In this document: positions 43,259-52,159 of the stretch, in pieces
Numbering within the stretch: position 1 is the stretch's first letter
Layout of the letters: each line of letters opens with the position of its first letter
DNA from: JBBTSG01 sp038064775
GTDB taxonomy: Bacteria > Patescibacteriota > Minisyncoccia > UBA6257 > GWB1-50-10
Length of the DNA: 64,000 nucleotides
Direction: 5' to 3'
NCBI GenBank assembly: GCA_038064775.1
Contig: JBBTSG010000014.1
Span: forward strand, 1 to 64,000
Made by a program: the position numbers and the translations under genes
Notes under the pieces: generated by a model
Databases searched by the model: none
What the model saw: the letters and a program-made list of their open reading frames with translations, nothing else
What the model was told of the DNA's origin: nothing

Positions 43259-43299
43259 TACGAAAGAATAATTTTACAAATTAATATAAGGAGTTGAAA

Positions 43300-46200
43300 A
43301 TGAAAAGAAATAGCTTAATTCTTACCTGTTTTTTGACGCTTTCGTTATTCTTTAACGAAACAGCGGAAGGACAAAGAAATCGGACGTTGATGTCAAGGCC
43401 TTTTGAATGGCAAATGATTCGGGGTGATCATTATATGATTTACTTCCCTAAACAAACCGAAACTATTGCTAGAAAGGTGGCAAAAGAAATTCCGACTATT
43501 CTTAAACTTTATTCGGAGAAAATTTTTGTCACAGAAAGACCAATAAATGTTCCAAAAGACACACTCGAAAAATACCGCTACACAAGCGACAATAAGCTAC
43601 CAAAATGGCTTACGCATCGGCCGTTCATAAGCGATACTCTCGGAAATGTAATCTATAAAAAACTTTACTGGCTACCAGAAACGCTCGTTATCGTTCTTTA
43701 TCCCAATATGCAAGATTTTGGTGAACAGCGAATTGTTGATGAGTTTTTCCCGCCGGGAGTTTTGGGATTTACCGAGTATGGAAATAATCGAATTGCTCTT
43801 CCGTATAGCGGTAATGATCACGAATTCAAAGCAACTTTAAGCCACGAAATCGCTCACGCTTGTCAAAATCTTTTTGTTAAAGATGAATCTGATGTTGCTG
43901 ATAAGCTTGGTTTGCCAAACAACAGCAGGCCTCGATACCCTCTTTGGTTTAGCGAAGGGTTTGCGGAATTTTCTTCAAGCGATATTTATATGGATTCTCT
44001 AGGAGAGCAGAGCGATTATCGACGTTATCGCACCGAAGAAATAAATTTAGAACTCACAGTTAATGAGAAGATACCTTCGCTTGAAGAATTAAAATATAAC
44101 GGCGGATTTCTGGTTTACACTATGGGCTACGAATTCCTGCGCTTTATGGCAAAACGTTTTGCGCCTGATTCTATTTCAAATCTTATGAAAAAAACTGCGC
44201 GTAACGAGGATTTTGAAAAAGCTTGGCTTCACACCTTCAAAGAACCGCTTCTTACTTCAGAAACAGAATGGTGGAAAAAAAGAAAAGTGCTTTATGACTT
44301 AAGAACACTTTTTGAAAAAGCTGATAAACTACCGCAGGAAAAAATCGAATCCGATTCGATACAGGGCATTAAAGAATTAGAAATAATCGGCAAGGCTGGT
44401 TTTGACCCAAAAACTAGAACGATTGTCTTTTACGAGCCAAAAAAGAAATGGGGCATTAATGTGGCAAGTTTCAGTTTCGATGATACGGATATTACCAAAT
44501 CAAAAATTGAAATTGACCATCAATTTGCAAATAAATCGCTTTGGTATCGTTTAAACAATCCACCGGCTGTTTTCGGCGATCGGGTTCTTATTACTCTTTC
44601 GGGCGTTAATCAAAATTACATCCGTATTTTTGAACTTCAGCGTGGAACCGATGGAGAAAGAACTGGCGTAGAACTTAAAGAAGAAATCACTATTCCTGGA
44701 ATTCTTTGGGTTAAGGATTTCCGCTTCGAGAGCGAAGATTTATTTTACTTCGTCGGTATGGATACTCTTGGCGAAGAAAATATTTATAGTTATTCAATTC
44801 TAAAAAAGGAATTGTCGAAACTCACGAATACTTCAGTAGCTAAAGAACAACCGGGAATCTTTGATCAAAAACTTGTCTACATAGCGAGTGGTAACGCGCG
44901 CGATGAGCATTTTCTATGCATTGAAGAAAAAGGCGAGGTCTCTCGTGTTAGTTTTTCGAATGAACGATTCGTTGATCAATGGATTGCGGATTCTTCTTGG
45001 ATTATTGTGAAAGTTTTAACCGATAAGGCGATCCCCGACCTTATCTTTTGGCCTAAAGGCAGTTCTTTCGCTTACCGATATAAGTATGGCAATCCTTTTT
45101 ACGGCGATACTGGTATAAATTACGTCCGTTACCCGTTTGTTAGCCAACTTCTCGGTTTTTCTTCCGATGGAAAATTCATAGTAAGGGAAAGTAAAACCAA
45201 AGACGCGGAAAATGGCCGTTTTGTAGTCATCACGCTCGATACAAGTCTTCTCGAAAAAATCGAAGTGAAAATCATAAAAGGAATTCCTCAATCTGCTCAA
45301 TTTATAAACGACACTTCTAAAGTTGAGCCGCCTAACGATTCTTATAAATATCGGGGCGATTTGCCGTTTGATAATATCTTCGGCATCGACTTCCCAGGAA
45401 TGGGAAAAACGAACGCTACTGGTGAAAAAGGAATGGAGATTAGCATGTTACTTGACAGACGATATGCTTATCAACATATGGGAGTTCGCTGGTTTGATTT
45501 TTCGAAAAGGTTAAGAAAGGAAACGGGACTTGGCGTAACAGGTCAACTAAGAGTACGGCGCTCGCCGGAATCTGGGCAGGAAGAACTCATCAAAGGAGGT
45601 ATTCTTGAACTGAAACGGAGTTATAGCTGGCCATTTGATCTCGAAAACAGCATTACTCTTATGGGTGGCGTTGGTTTTTATGCCCAGCAACCACCCGACA
45701 TAACTGTTCGTGACACTACAAAAAAAGATTCTTTGAATTGTGGCATCTTTGGTTGTGGCGATACCTTGAAAACAGTTGCTCAACCCGCTTTCTTGCATTC
45801 AACCGTAATTCGGCTTGAAGCGAAATTTGTTTCGGACGGCAGTTTCGTAGATTTTTTCCGTTCCACAAAACACGGACATTATCTTGCTGTAAACTACGGC
45901 GTCATTAAGGGATTTTTAGGAGCGCTTCACAATACCGAAATTAACACCGAATTTGATGTTGACTTACGGTATTACTTCCGACCTTGGCAAGCTCGTCCTT
46001 ATTTAGCGACTAGAGTTTTTTACGGAATTTCAACTGGTTATGGACCGTACGCTTTTTTCAATCCAGATCTCTATCGCAAACCGGGTTTTTACAGATTTAA
46101 TTGGAGTAAAAGTTTTGGTAATAAAGTCTTCCTTTATAATCTGGAAGCTCGATTCCCTCTTTTTAGATTCTTTATGACTAATTATGAATTTTGGGAACAT

Positions 46201-46419
46201 GAACGGCCTTGGTGGTTTTTCTCTTTCCAAGTAGCACCTTTCTTTTCCGGCGGCGATATTAAATGGCTCGGCGAACCGTTTAGCTTTGTGAATCGTTTCG
46301 GATTTGCCTGTAAAATGAGCTTATTTAGCTGGGCGCCAGCTTACTTAAGATATGAGTATTATAAATATCTTGATGAACAACCTTGGCAATCAGCTATGAC
46401 TTTTGAATTTGAGTACTAA
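43300..46419 (+). CDS. Signal-peptide metallopeptidase with propeller-like region and C-terminal beta-barrel-like domain
   Basis: About 1039 residues; the ATG at 43300 is preferred over the TTG at 43294 because of AAGGAG 6 nt upstream. Signal peptide to about residue 25 (ends EGQ). Peptidase MA-like domain with TLSHEIAHACQ (HExxH at 182-186) and WFSEGFAEF (third ligand E219). Beta-propeller-like repeats follow at about 350-720. The C-terminal 300 residues have alternating strands and end in MTFEFEY, like an outer-membrane beta-signal. This layout is familiar from Bacteroidota-type diderms and is odd in a CPR genome. Confidence 0.72.
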   Translation: MKRNSLILTCFLTLSLFFNETAEGQRNRTLMSRPFEWQMIRGDHYMIYFPKQTETIARKVAKEIPTILKLYSEKIFVTERPINVPKDTLEKYRYTSDNKLPKWLTHRPFISDTLGNVIYKKLYWLPETLVIVLYPNMQDFGEQRIVDEFFPPGVLGFTEYGNNRIALPYSGNDHEFKATLSHEIAHACQNLFVKDESDVADKLGLPNNSRPRYPLWFSEGFAEFSSSDIYMDSLGEQSDYRRYRTEEINLELTVNEKIPSLEELKYNGGFLVYTMGYEFLRFMAKRFAPDSISNLMKKTARNEDFEKAWLHTFKEPLLTSETEWWKKRKVLYDLRTLFEKADKLPQEKIESDSIQGIKELEIIGKAGFDPKTRTIVFYEPKKKWGINVASFSFDDTDITKSKIEIDHQFANKSLWYRLNNPPAVFGDRVLITLSGVNQNYIRIFELQRGTDGERTGVELKEEITIPGILWVKDFRFESEDLFYFVGMDTLGEENIYSYSILKKELSKLTNTSVAKEQPGIFDQKLVYIASGNARDEHFLCIEEKGEVSRVSFSNERFVDQWIADSSWIIVKVLTDKAIPDLIFWPKGSSFAYRYKYGNPFYGDTGINYVRYPFVSQLLGFSSDGKFIVRESKTKDAENGRFVVITLDTSLLEKIEVKIIKGIPQSAQFINDTSKVEPPNDSYKYRGDLPFDNIFGIDFPGMGKTNATGEKGMEISMLLDRRYAYQHMGVRWFDFSKRLRKETGLGVTGQLRVRRSPESGQEELIKGGILELKRSYSWPFDLENSITLMGGVGFYAQQPPDITVRDTTKKDSLNCGIFGCGDTLKTVAQPAFLHSTVIRLEAKFVSDGSFVDFFRSTKHGHYLAVNYGVIKGFLGALHNTEINTEFDVDLRYYFRPWQARPYLATRVFYGISTGYGPYAFFNPDLYRKPGFYRFNWSKSFGNKVFLYNLEARFPLFRFFMTNYEFWEHERPWWFFSFQVAPFFSGGDIKWLGEPFSFVNRFGFACKMSLFSWAPAYLRYEYYKYLDEQPWQSAMTFEFEY

Positions 46420-46423
46420 AAAA

Positions 46424-46454
46424 TAGCCCTGACGTAAAAAACGTCGGGGCTTTT
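46424..46454 (+). terminator. Terminator of the metallopeptidase gene
   Basis: AGCCCTGACGT/ACGTCGGGGCT hairpin and T4 right after the stop. Confidence 0.85.
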
Positions 46455-46463
46455 CTTTTGCCT

Positions 46464-46572
46464 GAAAAAAACCTCCGCCCTTGCGGGCGGAGGAGAAATT
46501 AGAAGGGCTTACCTTGGTTTTCGCCGCGAACCGAAGTTCTTGACGACAAGGCAAACTCAGCACTTCACTAAC
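46464..46572 (-). ncRNA. Candidate ~108-nt small RNA with its own promoter and terminator
   Basis: Promoter TTGCAA (46602-46607), N17, TACTAT (46579-46584), much like the rnpB promoter. The RNA folds into a rod: TTGCCTTG/CAAGGTAA, TCGTC/GGCGA and a perfect GAAC-TTCG-GTTC tetraloop. It ends in the terminator CCTCCGCCC/GGGCGGAGG plus T7. Size resembles small SRP RNA, but the conserved SRP loop (GGAA tetraloop, AGCAG) is absent. Confidence 0.5.
46472..46493 (-). terminator. Terminator of the small RNA and rmuC
   Basis: CCTCCGCCC-TTGC-GGGCGGAGG followed by seven T on the minus strand. Confidence 0.85.
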
Positions 46573-46578
46573 AAAAGC

Positions 46579-46607
46579 ATAGTAGCATACATCTATTTAA
46601 ATTGCAA
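46579..46607 (-). promoter_or_regulatory. Promoter TTGCAA-N17-TACTAT, TATGC extension
   Basis: Begins two bases after the rmuC stop (46609). The spacer AGATGTATGC resembles that of the rnpB promoter (AGATGTGT). Confidence 0.6.
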
Positions 46608-46608
46608 G

Positions 46609-47655
46609 TCACAAAAGTTGATCTTCCGATTTTGGACCTTCAACCGCTAACGGTTTGATTTCCATTGCTTCGCCAGTAATCTGTAAAACGTCTTTATCAA
46701 TTTTCCCGAATTCTTTATAAGCATTGTTATACATATTAACAGTGGTGCCTAAATTCTTGCCGAGCCGCTGCATGTAATCGTCGTAAGAACCAAGGTGTTT
46801 ACTTAAACGCTCTACTTGCTTGATAATATCGCGGGCTTGCTCGGAAATTTTTTGGTTTCTTAAACCTTGTAAAACTGTTTGAAGATAAGCTAAAAAAGAA
46901 GTTGGCGAAACTATAATCACTTTCTTTTGGCCGGCGTAACTAATTAAATTTTTCGTATCGTCAGTCACTGCCCCCACTTTATTGATTAGTAAATCGTAAT
47001 AAACCGCCTCTGATGGAATAAACATAAAAGCGAAATCCATGGTGTTTTCTTCTGGCTTCACGTATTTTGACGTTTCATCAATCCGGTTTTTCAAGTCATT
47101 AACAAAAGCTGATTCGTATTTTTTTCGATCGGTATCATCACGCGCTTCGAGAATACGGTTATAATTTTCCAAACTAAATTTCGAATCAATCGGAATAATC
47201 CGCTTATCAATTAAAACAACCGCATCAACAATCACGCCATCGCTAAAGGCGTATTGCATTTTATAGGCGCCGGGCGGCAAAACATTTTTCAAAACCGTTT
47301 CCAAATAATACTCGCCCAAAATCCCCCGCTGTTTCGGGTTTTTTAAAATATCCTGCAGATTTTTCAACTGATCAGCGAAATTCACTACTTGTTTATTAGT
47401 CTCATCAAGGCGAGTCAATTTTTCGGTGACGTCACGGATAATTTTGGCGCTCTCGCCGAATTGCCGCTGGATTACCTTAGTTGATTCACCAAGTTTGCTG
47501 TCGAGCGTCCGGCCGATCTCGTTAATCTGATTTTGAAGCATTACGAACGACTGATCGCCATTCTTGCCTTTCCTTTGCTCGGAAAGAAACCGAAAAATTA
47601 AGGCAAAGCCAGCGATTATTACTAATACCAAAATGCCAAGAATTATTTCAACCAT
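46609..47655 (-). CDS. rmuC: DNA recombination protein RmuC
   Basis: N-terminal membrane helix (VEIILGILVLVIIAGFALIF), coiled coil to about residue 110, then the RmuC domain (KQRGILGEYYLETVLKNVLPPGAY; DAVVLIDKRIIPIDSKFSLENY; FMFIPSEAVYYDLL; SPTSFLAYLQTVLQGLR). A predicted nuclease-fold protein that limits DNA rearrangement. 348 residues, somewhat short. Candidate small RNA directly downstream. Confidence 0.92.
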   Translation of the reverse strand: MVEIILGILVLVIIAGFALIFRFLSEQRKGKNGDQSFVMLQNQINEIGRTLDSKLGESTKVIQRQFGESAKIIRDVTEKLTRLDETNKQVVNFADQLKNLQDILKNPKQRGILGEYYLETVLKNVLPPGAYKMQYAFSDGVIVDAVVLIDKRIIPIDSKFSLENYNRILEARDDTDRKKYESAFVNDLKNRIDETSKYVKPEENTMDFAFMFIPSEAVYYDLLINKVGAVTDDTKNLISYAGQKKVIIVSPTSFLAYLQTVLQGLRNQKISEQARDIIKQVERLSKHLGSYDDYMQRLGKNLGTTVNMYNNAYKEFGKIDKDVLQITGEAMEIKPLAVEGPKSEDQLL

Positions 47656-47750
47656 GAATGATATTCATTTTACATTATTTAATCACCTTAAAACAACAAA
47701 GATATTGCTAAGAAAAATGTCTCGGAGCTCGAGCGGGCGTTGTTGCTCCC

Positions 47751-48086
47751 CTAGTTCACAGAAATGATTGTGGCGAGGGCAATTAAAATAATGAAAGCAA
47801 TAAGAATATTAAAAGAGAAGAAAATGATAGAAATAAACCTCTGACGGTAGAAAAACTGGTAAGCTAAAAACGTATTTACAATAAAGGCAACAAAACCAGT
47901 AAGCCAAATCCATGATAAATCGCTCGGCGCTCCAAAAACGTCAACGCCGCGAAAAGAGTCAAAATGAAGAATAATTGTTGATGGCAAACCTCCTAAATTA
48001 AAAAAAACAACAAAACCGCTTATCAAAAAAAGCCCGGCACTTATCGCTGTTAAAACCAACGGTAATTTTTGTTTGAGGATGAGCAT
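47751..48086 (-). CDS. Small membrane protein, DUF1648-like
   Basis: 111 residues with three hydrophobic helices (about 8-30, 58-78, 87-108). The loop LPSTIILHFDSFRGVDVFG recalls DUF1648-type proteins (LP..I..H....G). TATAAT lies 10 nt before the ATG. Function unknown. Confidence 0.68.
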   Translation of the reverse strand: MLILKQKLPLVLTAISAGLFLISGFVVFFNLGGLPSTIILHFDSFRGVDVFGAPSDLSWIWLTGFVAFIVNTFLAYQFFYRQRFISIIFFSFNILIAFIILIALATIISVN

Positions 48087-48191
48087 TTGTGCTGTAATTA
48101 TACACTTTGCACGAACCTATTTTGAATAAAACTGACGATGAGCTTCGCGCGTCCCACCTTCTGGCTTTGAAAAAGCCGATTAGTTCGTTGT

Positions 48192-48278
48192 TGGTGCGCG
48201 GGAGAGGATTCGAACCTCCAAGCCCTTGCGGGCGCTACCACCTCAAGGTAGTGCGTCTGCCAGTTTCGCCACCCGCGC
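48192..48278 (-). tRNA. tRNA-Leu (anticodon GAG), CCA encoded
   Basis: Acceptor GCGCGGG/CCCGCGC, D-arm TGGCGAAACTGGCAGACGC, anticodon arm CTACC-TTGAGGT-GGTAG, long class II variable arm GCGCCCGCAAGGGCTT, T-loop TTCGAAT. Discriminator A followed by CCA (48194-48192). Confidence 0.96.
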
Positions 48279-48325
48279 AAGACAGTAATAATATATCCGA
48301 TTTATCGCTGTTTTTCAATAATAAT

Positions 48326-48355
48326 TTGACAGATAAATAGCAATACGATTATTAT
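48326..48355 (+). promoter_or_regulatory. Possible promoter TTGACA-N18-TATTAT for rpmA
   Basis: -35 48326-48331, -10 TATTAT 48350-48355. A second TATAAT lies at about 48398. A GTC/GGC-type hairpin (48376-48393) lies in the leader. Confidence 0.5.
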
Positions 48356-48456
48356 TAACTAGGTAGTCGATGGCTCCCCGTCTTTGGCGGGATGCTCATA
48401 TAATTGTAGTGAAATTTTCTTCGCTACGATTACGAGCTCAAAAATTTCAACATATT

Positions 48457-48729
48457 ATGGCACATACAAAAGCTAAGGGTTCAAGTAAGCTCGGACGCGA
48501 ATCCGAGTCAAAACGGCTTGGCGTAAAACTTCAAGACGGCGAAAAAGTAGCGCCGGGCGAGATTATTGTTCGCCAACGCGGCACGAAATTTTATCCAGGA
48601 CAAAACGTTAAACGTGGCGCGGACGACACGCTCTACGCCCTTAAAAGCGGTTCGGTTAAATTTACTACTTCAAAACGCACGCATTTTGACGGCTCAAAGA
48701 AATTTGTGAATGTTGTTCAAGTGATCTAA
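48457..48729 (+). CDS. rpmA: Ribosomal protein bL27
   Basis: 90 residues from the ATG at 48457 ([21 protein letters not shown]), with [29 protein letters not shown] as the core. A longer in-frame start at 48370 is rejected because bL27 begins at this Met. The 3' end overlaps rplI tail to tail by 36 nt. It binds near the peptidyl transferase centre of the 50S subunit. Confidence 0.95.
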   Translation: MAHTKAKGSSKLGRESESKRLGVKLQDGEKVAPGEIIVRQRGTKFYPGQNVKRGADDTLYALKSGSVKFTTSKRTHFDGSKKFVNVVQVI

Positions 48730-49182
48730 ATCAACCGCTTCCGTTTTTTCTTCTTTAGTTTTTACTTTTAAATCTGTTTTAATCCCCCCTCCAAAATCAA
48801 TATTTACTTTATGATCGCCTATTGTTTTAATCGGATGTTCTAAAAGTATCTTAAAATTTTTGAATCCGTTATTTTTTAGGAAGTTTCCGATTTCTCTTTC
48901 GCCTATTGAACCAAAAACTTCGCCTTTTTTGCCGGTTTTTAAACCAAATTCAGCGGTTAATCCATTAAGCCGGCTCGCGTCAACTTCAAGTTTTTTCAAA
49001 AGTGCATCATGCTCGGCAGTCAAAATTTCTTTCTGCCGCTTAAGTTTTTCTAAAGTATTAGGCGTAGCAATCATTACAAGTTTTTTCGGCAAAAGGAAAT
49101 TGCGAACATAGCCGTCAGCAATTTCTTTCACTTCGTATTTTTTGCCCAATCCTTTGATATCCTGAAGAATAATTACCCTCAT
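48694..49182 (-). CDS. rplI: Ribosomal protein bL9
   Basis: 162 residues: N-terminal domain [20 protein letters not shown] with [13 protein letters not shown], a long connecting helix ([19 protein letters not shown]) and a C-terminal domain ([19 protein letters not shown]). The last residues extend beyond the usual end and run into rpmA on the other strand. It starts inside the ctpA stop (ATGA). bL9 is missing from several CPR lineages, so its presence helps placement. Confidence 0.94.
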   Translation of the reverse strand: MRVIILQDIKGLGKKYEVKEIADGYVRNFLLPKKLVMIATPNTLEKLKRQKEILTAEHDALLKKLEVDASRLNGLTAEFGLKTGKKGEVFGSIGEREIGNFLKNNGFKNFKILLEHPIKTIGDHKVNIDFGGGIKTDLKVKTKEEKTEAVDLDHLNNIHKFL

Positions 49183-50378
49183 AGTTCAGCTCGTAAAATT
49201 TCCAAAGCTTTTTCTAACTGAATGTCTTTAGTACTCGTTGAGTTTTCGTCTAGCGCTTTAACTTCAATGTCCGGTGTTAAACCCTTTTTGTTAATTTCCG
49301 TGCCGTTCGGCGTGAGCCACTCCGCCACCGAAACTTTTAAGCTCGAACCGTCTTTCAAATTTTGAATTTCTTGAACCGTCCCTTTACCGAATGATTTTTC
49401 GCCAATAATTTTTATATTCCGATTGTCGCGCAGGGCACCCGCCAAAATTTCTGAAGCTGAGGCAGAACCGCCATTCATTATAATAACCATTGGTAGATTT
49501 CTCATTGCTTCATTGCCATTCGCATAAAATTTATCTTCATTGCTAGCGTGATATCGTTCCCGGACAACTACATCGCCCCGTTTTAAAAACCAGCCAGCTA
49601 AATTTACTGAAACATCCAAAAAACCACCGGGATTATTCCGTAAATCTAAAACCACGCCTTTTGCACCGTGAGTCAGTGCTTCAAACGCTTTATTGTAAAA
49701 AAGCGAAGGCGCGTTGGAATTAAAATTATAAAGGTGAAGATAGGCAATTTTTCCTGGTTTCATTTCGTAGTCAAGCGTTGGTACGTTGATAATCGCACGA
49801 GTGATCTTAATTTCTTTAGCCGCCGCCCAACTATCGCGTGAAATTAAAAATACTACCACCGTTCCCGGCTCGCCGCGGATAATTTTTATCGCCTCATCAA
49901 TCGGAAGGCCGGTTGAATCCGTATCATTGATCTTCAATATTTTATCGCCTGGCCTCAGACCGGCTGCTTCGGCTGGAGTGTCTTTTAAAGGCGCGATTAC
50001 CACCAACTGGTCATTTTTTATACCAATCTGAGCGCCAATACCGCCAAAACTGCCGCTTAAATCTTGCGCAAATTTTTGGGTATCAACGGGTTTGAAAAAG
50101 GTCGTGTAAGGATCTTTAACTGTGCCGACTACTCCTTGAATCGCTCCATAAAGAAAATCTTGATCTTTAAAATCTTGGACGTTAACATAACGACTTTTTA
50201 CAATATTTACCGCATCCCAGAAAAGAGAAAAATCAGCGTTGATTAGCTCGTGACTATCGGTAATATTAATAACCGCTCTTTGGCTGCCAAAACGAAATCC
50301 GCCGTAAAAAAAACCGCCGGCAACAATAAGAATAAAAAGCGTGAAACCGAGTATTTTTGAAACTTTTTTGAAACGCAT
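49179..50378 (-). CDS. ctpA: S41 C-terminal processing peptidase
   Basis: N-terminal membrane helix (ILGFTLFILIVAGGFFYGGF), PDZ domain at about 95-180 (GSFGGIGAQIGIKNDQLVVI; GLRPGDKILKIND), then the S41 domain with the catalytic Ser in NGGSASASEILAGAL and Lys in GEKSFGKGTVQ. 399 residues. Extracytoplasmic serine protease that trims or degrades secreted proteins. It overlaps rplI by 4 nt. Confidence 0.95.
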   Translation of the reverse strand: MRFKKVSKILGFTLFILIVAGGFFYGGFRFGSQRAVINITDSHELINADFSLFWDAVNIVKSRYVNVQDFKDQDFLYGAIQGVVGTVKDPYTTFFKPVDTQKFAQDLSGSFGGIGAQIGIKNDQLVVIAPLKDTPAEAAGLRPGDKILKINDTDSTGLPIDEAIKIIRGEPGTVVVFLISRDSWAAAKEIKITRAIINVPTLDYEMKPGKIAYLHLYNFNSNAPSLFYNKAFEALTHGAKGVVLDLRNNPGGFLDVSVNLAGWFLKRGDVVVRERYHASNEDKFYANGNEAMRNLPMVIIMNGGSASASEILAGALRDNRNIKIIGEKSFGKGTVQEIQNLKDGSSLKVSVAEWLTPNGTEINKKGLTPDIEVKALDENSTSTKDIQLEKALEILRAEL

Positions 50379-50465
50379 AGATTTAATTTAACAGGATTTT
50401 TTGTTTTAAGGCAATTTAACTAATCCATTTGTCATTAATTCGGATTTTAGCATAAAATTAAGATA

Positions 50466-50801
50466 ATGGCGCTTGATAAAAATTATCTTGAAACATTAAG
50501 AAAACGTTCAAAGCAAGGCCATATTTATAGAAAGTATCAATTGACCGGCCTTATGCTTGCCGACCTGCTCCGCGATCGACCGCATAAAGCAATTTATATC
50601 CGACTTGCTAAAAACTATGATGAAGGAGAACTAATGGGAATTGCCAAGGAAATATCTCAAAATAAAAACATTATAAACCGCGGCGCTTACTTCATGAAAA
50701 TAGTTCAGAGTTTGCCGAAAAGCGTCCGAAAACCAATCGTAAAAAAACCGAAAATCCAAAAAAAGAAGCAGAAAGAACTTTTCAAATGGAAGAAAAAATA
50801 G
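50466..50801 (+). CDS. Small basic protein of unknown function
   Basis: 111 residues. N-terminal helix-rich part (GHIYRKYQLTGLMLADLLRD; KAIYIRLAKNYDEGELMGIA) and a very basic C-terminal tail of about 25 residues (KKPKIQKKKQKELFKWKKK), suggesting nucleic-acid or ribosome contact. TAAAAT lies 7 nt before the ATG (leaderless). The end overlaps def by 16 nt. Confidence 0.7.
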   Translation: MALDKNYLETLRKRSKQGHIYRKYQLTGLMLADLLRDRPHKAIYIRLAKNYDEGELMGIAKEISQNKNIINRGAYFMKIVQSLPKSVRKPIVKKPKIQKKKQKELFKWKKK

Positions 50802-51295
50802 TAACAATTGAAAAGAAAAGTGATGAAAGATTTCTACGCGAAAAAACGCGGGATTTTGATTTCTCGAAACATTCAAAAAAAGATATTCGGGAGTTAGTGA
50901 AAAATATGAGATTGATGATGAAAAAGGCGAATGGCGTCGGCCTCTCTGCTAATCAAATTGGCCTACACCACAAAGTTTTTGTCGCCCAAGTGCCAGACAG
51001 CCAAAACCAATTAAAATTCTACGCGATTTTTAATCCGAAAATTGAAAAAGCGTCTGTTGAGAAAGAAATTCTTGAAGAAGGATGTTTGAGTATACCTGAA
51101 TCCTACGGATCGGTTCCGCGAAGCTATCGACTCACTCTTATCGGTCAAGATCAGGCCGGCAAAAAAATAAAAATAAAAGCGTGGGGGCTTCTGGCGCGAG
51201 TTTTCCAACATGAATGCGATCATTTGGACGGTAAACTATTTATCGACCGAACAAAACAAGTGTTGAAGAAAGAACCTGCGCACCATGACAAATGA
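50786..51295 (+). CDS. def: Peptide deformylase
   Basis: Metal enzyme that removes the formyl group from nascent proteins. All three motifs are present: GVGLSANQIG, EEGCLSIPE (Cys ligand) and HECDHLDG (HExxH). 169 residues. It overlaps fmt by 4 nt, pairing the formylation and deformylation enzymes. Confidence 0.96.
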   Translation: MEEKIVTIEKKSDERFLREKTRDFDFSKHSKKDIRELVKNMRLMMKKANGVGLSANQIGLHHKVFVAQVPDSQNQLKFYAIFNPKIEKASVEKEILEEGCLSIPESYGSVPRSYRLTLIGQDQAGKKIKIKAWGLLARVFQHECDHLDGKLFIDRTKQVLKKEPAHHDK

Positions 51296-52146
51296 CAATA
51301 ACAATAAACAAAATGAAATATGTCTTCTTCGGCACGCCGGAATTTGCCGAGGTTATTTTGGAAAAACTTATTGAAAACGGCATTCCGCCAAGTTTAGTTG
51401 TTTGCAATCCCGATAAGCCAGCTGGTCGCAAAAAAATTATCACTCCCCCTTTAGTTAAGATTTTAGCTGAAAAAAACAATATTAAAGTTTACCAACCTGA
51501 AAAGTTAGAAGTTAAAAGTTTTAAAAAAGAGATTGGCGAATCTGGATTTGCCGTTGTCGCCGCTTACGGGAAAATTATCCCAAAAAATATTATTGATTTA
51601 TTTCCGCAAGGCATAATCGGCGTTCATCCTTCGCTTTTACCTAAATACCGTGGCGCTTCTCCAATTCAGACGGCAATTCTTAATAATGAGGAACAAACTG
51701 GCGTCACTTTTTATTTACTCGATGAAAAAACCGACCACGGGAAAGTTTTAGCTCAACAAGCGCTCTATGAACCAATTGATCAAATTTATTACGAAGAATT
51801 ATTGAAAAATCTTGCCTCACTTGCGGGAGAAATGCTCGCTGGATTTTTGCCAGATTTTGTAAAAGGTGAAATAGCGCCGCAAGCGCAAGATGAAACGCAA
51901 GCGACTCAGACAAAAAAATTCACAACGGATGACGGACGCGTTGATCTAGGAAAGGATGATCCGGAGGTAGTTTGGCGAAAAGTGCGCGCCTTAAATCCAG
52001 AACCGGGCGTATTTACCCTGAGTCCGTCGAAGGGCGGACTAAGAAGAATGAAAATACTAGAGGCGGATTTTTTTCCGGCAGTTGCCGGAGGCAAATTAAA
52101 ACTGAAAAAAATTCAGTTTGAAGGCAAAAAGCCGCAAGATTTATAA
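51292..52146 (+). CDS. fmt: Methionyl-tRNA formyltransferase
   Basis: Transfers formyl from 10-formyl-THF to initiator Met-tRNA. It shows YVFFGTPEFAEVILEKL, HPSLLPKYRGASPIQTAIL (catalytic Asn/His/Asp region with SLLPKYRG) and EEQTGVTFYLLDEKTDHG. At 284 residues it is short. Two palindromic elements interrupt the C-terminal domain: 52015-52040 (TLSPSKGGLRR) and 52074-52089 (FPAVAGG). It starts inside the def stop; an in-frame ATG at 51313 is also possible. Confidence 0.94.
   Translation: MTITINKMKYVFFGTPEFAEVILEKLIENGIPPSLVVCNPDKPAGRKKIITPPLVKILAEKNNIKVYQPEKLEVKSFKKEIGESGFAVVAAYGKIIPKNIIDLFPQGIIGVHPSLLPKYRGASPIQTAILNNEEQTGVTFYLLDEKTDHGKVLAQQALYEPIDQIYYEELLKNLASLAGEMLAGFLPDFVKGEIAPQAQDETQATQTKKFTTDDGRVDLGKDDPEVVWRKVRALNPEPGVFTLSPSKGGLRRMKILEADFFPAVAGGKLKLKKIQFEGKKPQDL
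52015..52040. repeat. Palindromic element inside fmt
   Basis: CCCTGAGTCCGTCGAAGGGC and flanks, in frame. Confidence 0.75.
52074..52089. repeat. TCCGGC palindrome inside fmt
   Basis: TCCGGCAGTTGCCGGA, identical to the copy inside the 9.3-kb dispersed repeat; read in frame. Confidence 0.8.
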
Positions 52147-52159
52147 ATAGTTACTTGTC

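Noticed and set aside
46464..46572. Small SRP RNA (ffs)
   Set aside because: Size and promoter fit, but the invariant GGAA-capped domain with AGCAG is absent, so it was listed only as an unassigned small RNA.
48098..48280. Open frame over the tRNA-Leu gene
   Set aside because: It coincides with a complete tRNA-Leu, and no ribosome site or family supports a protein.
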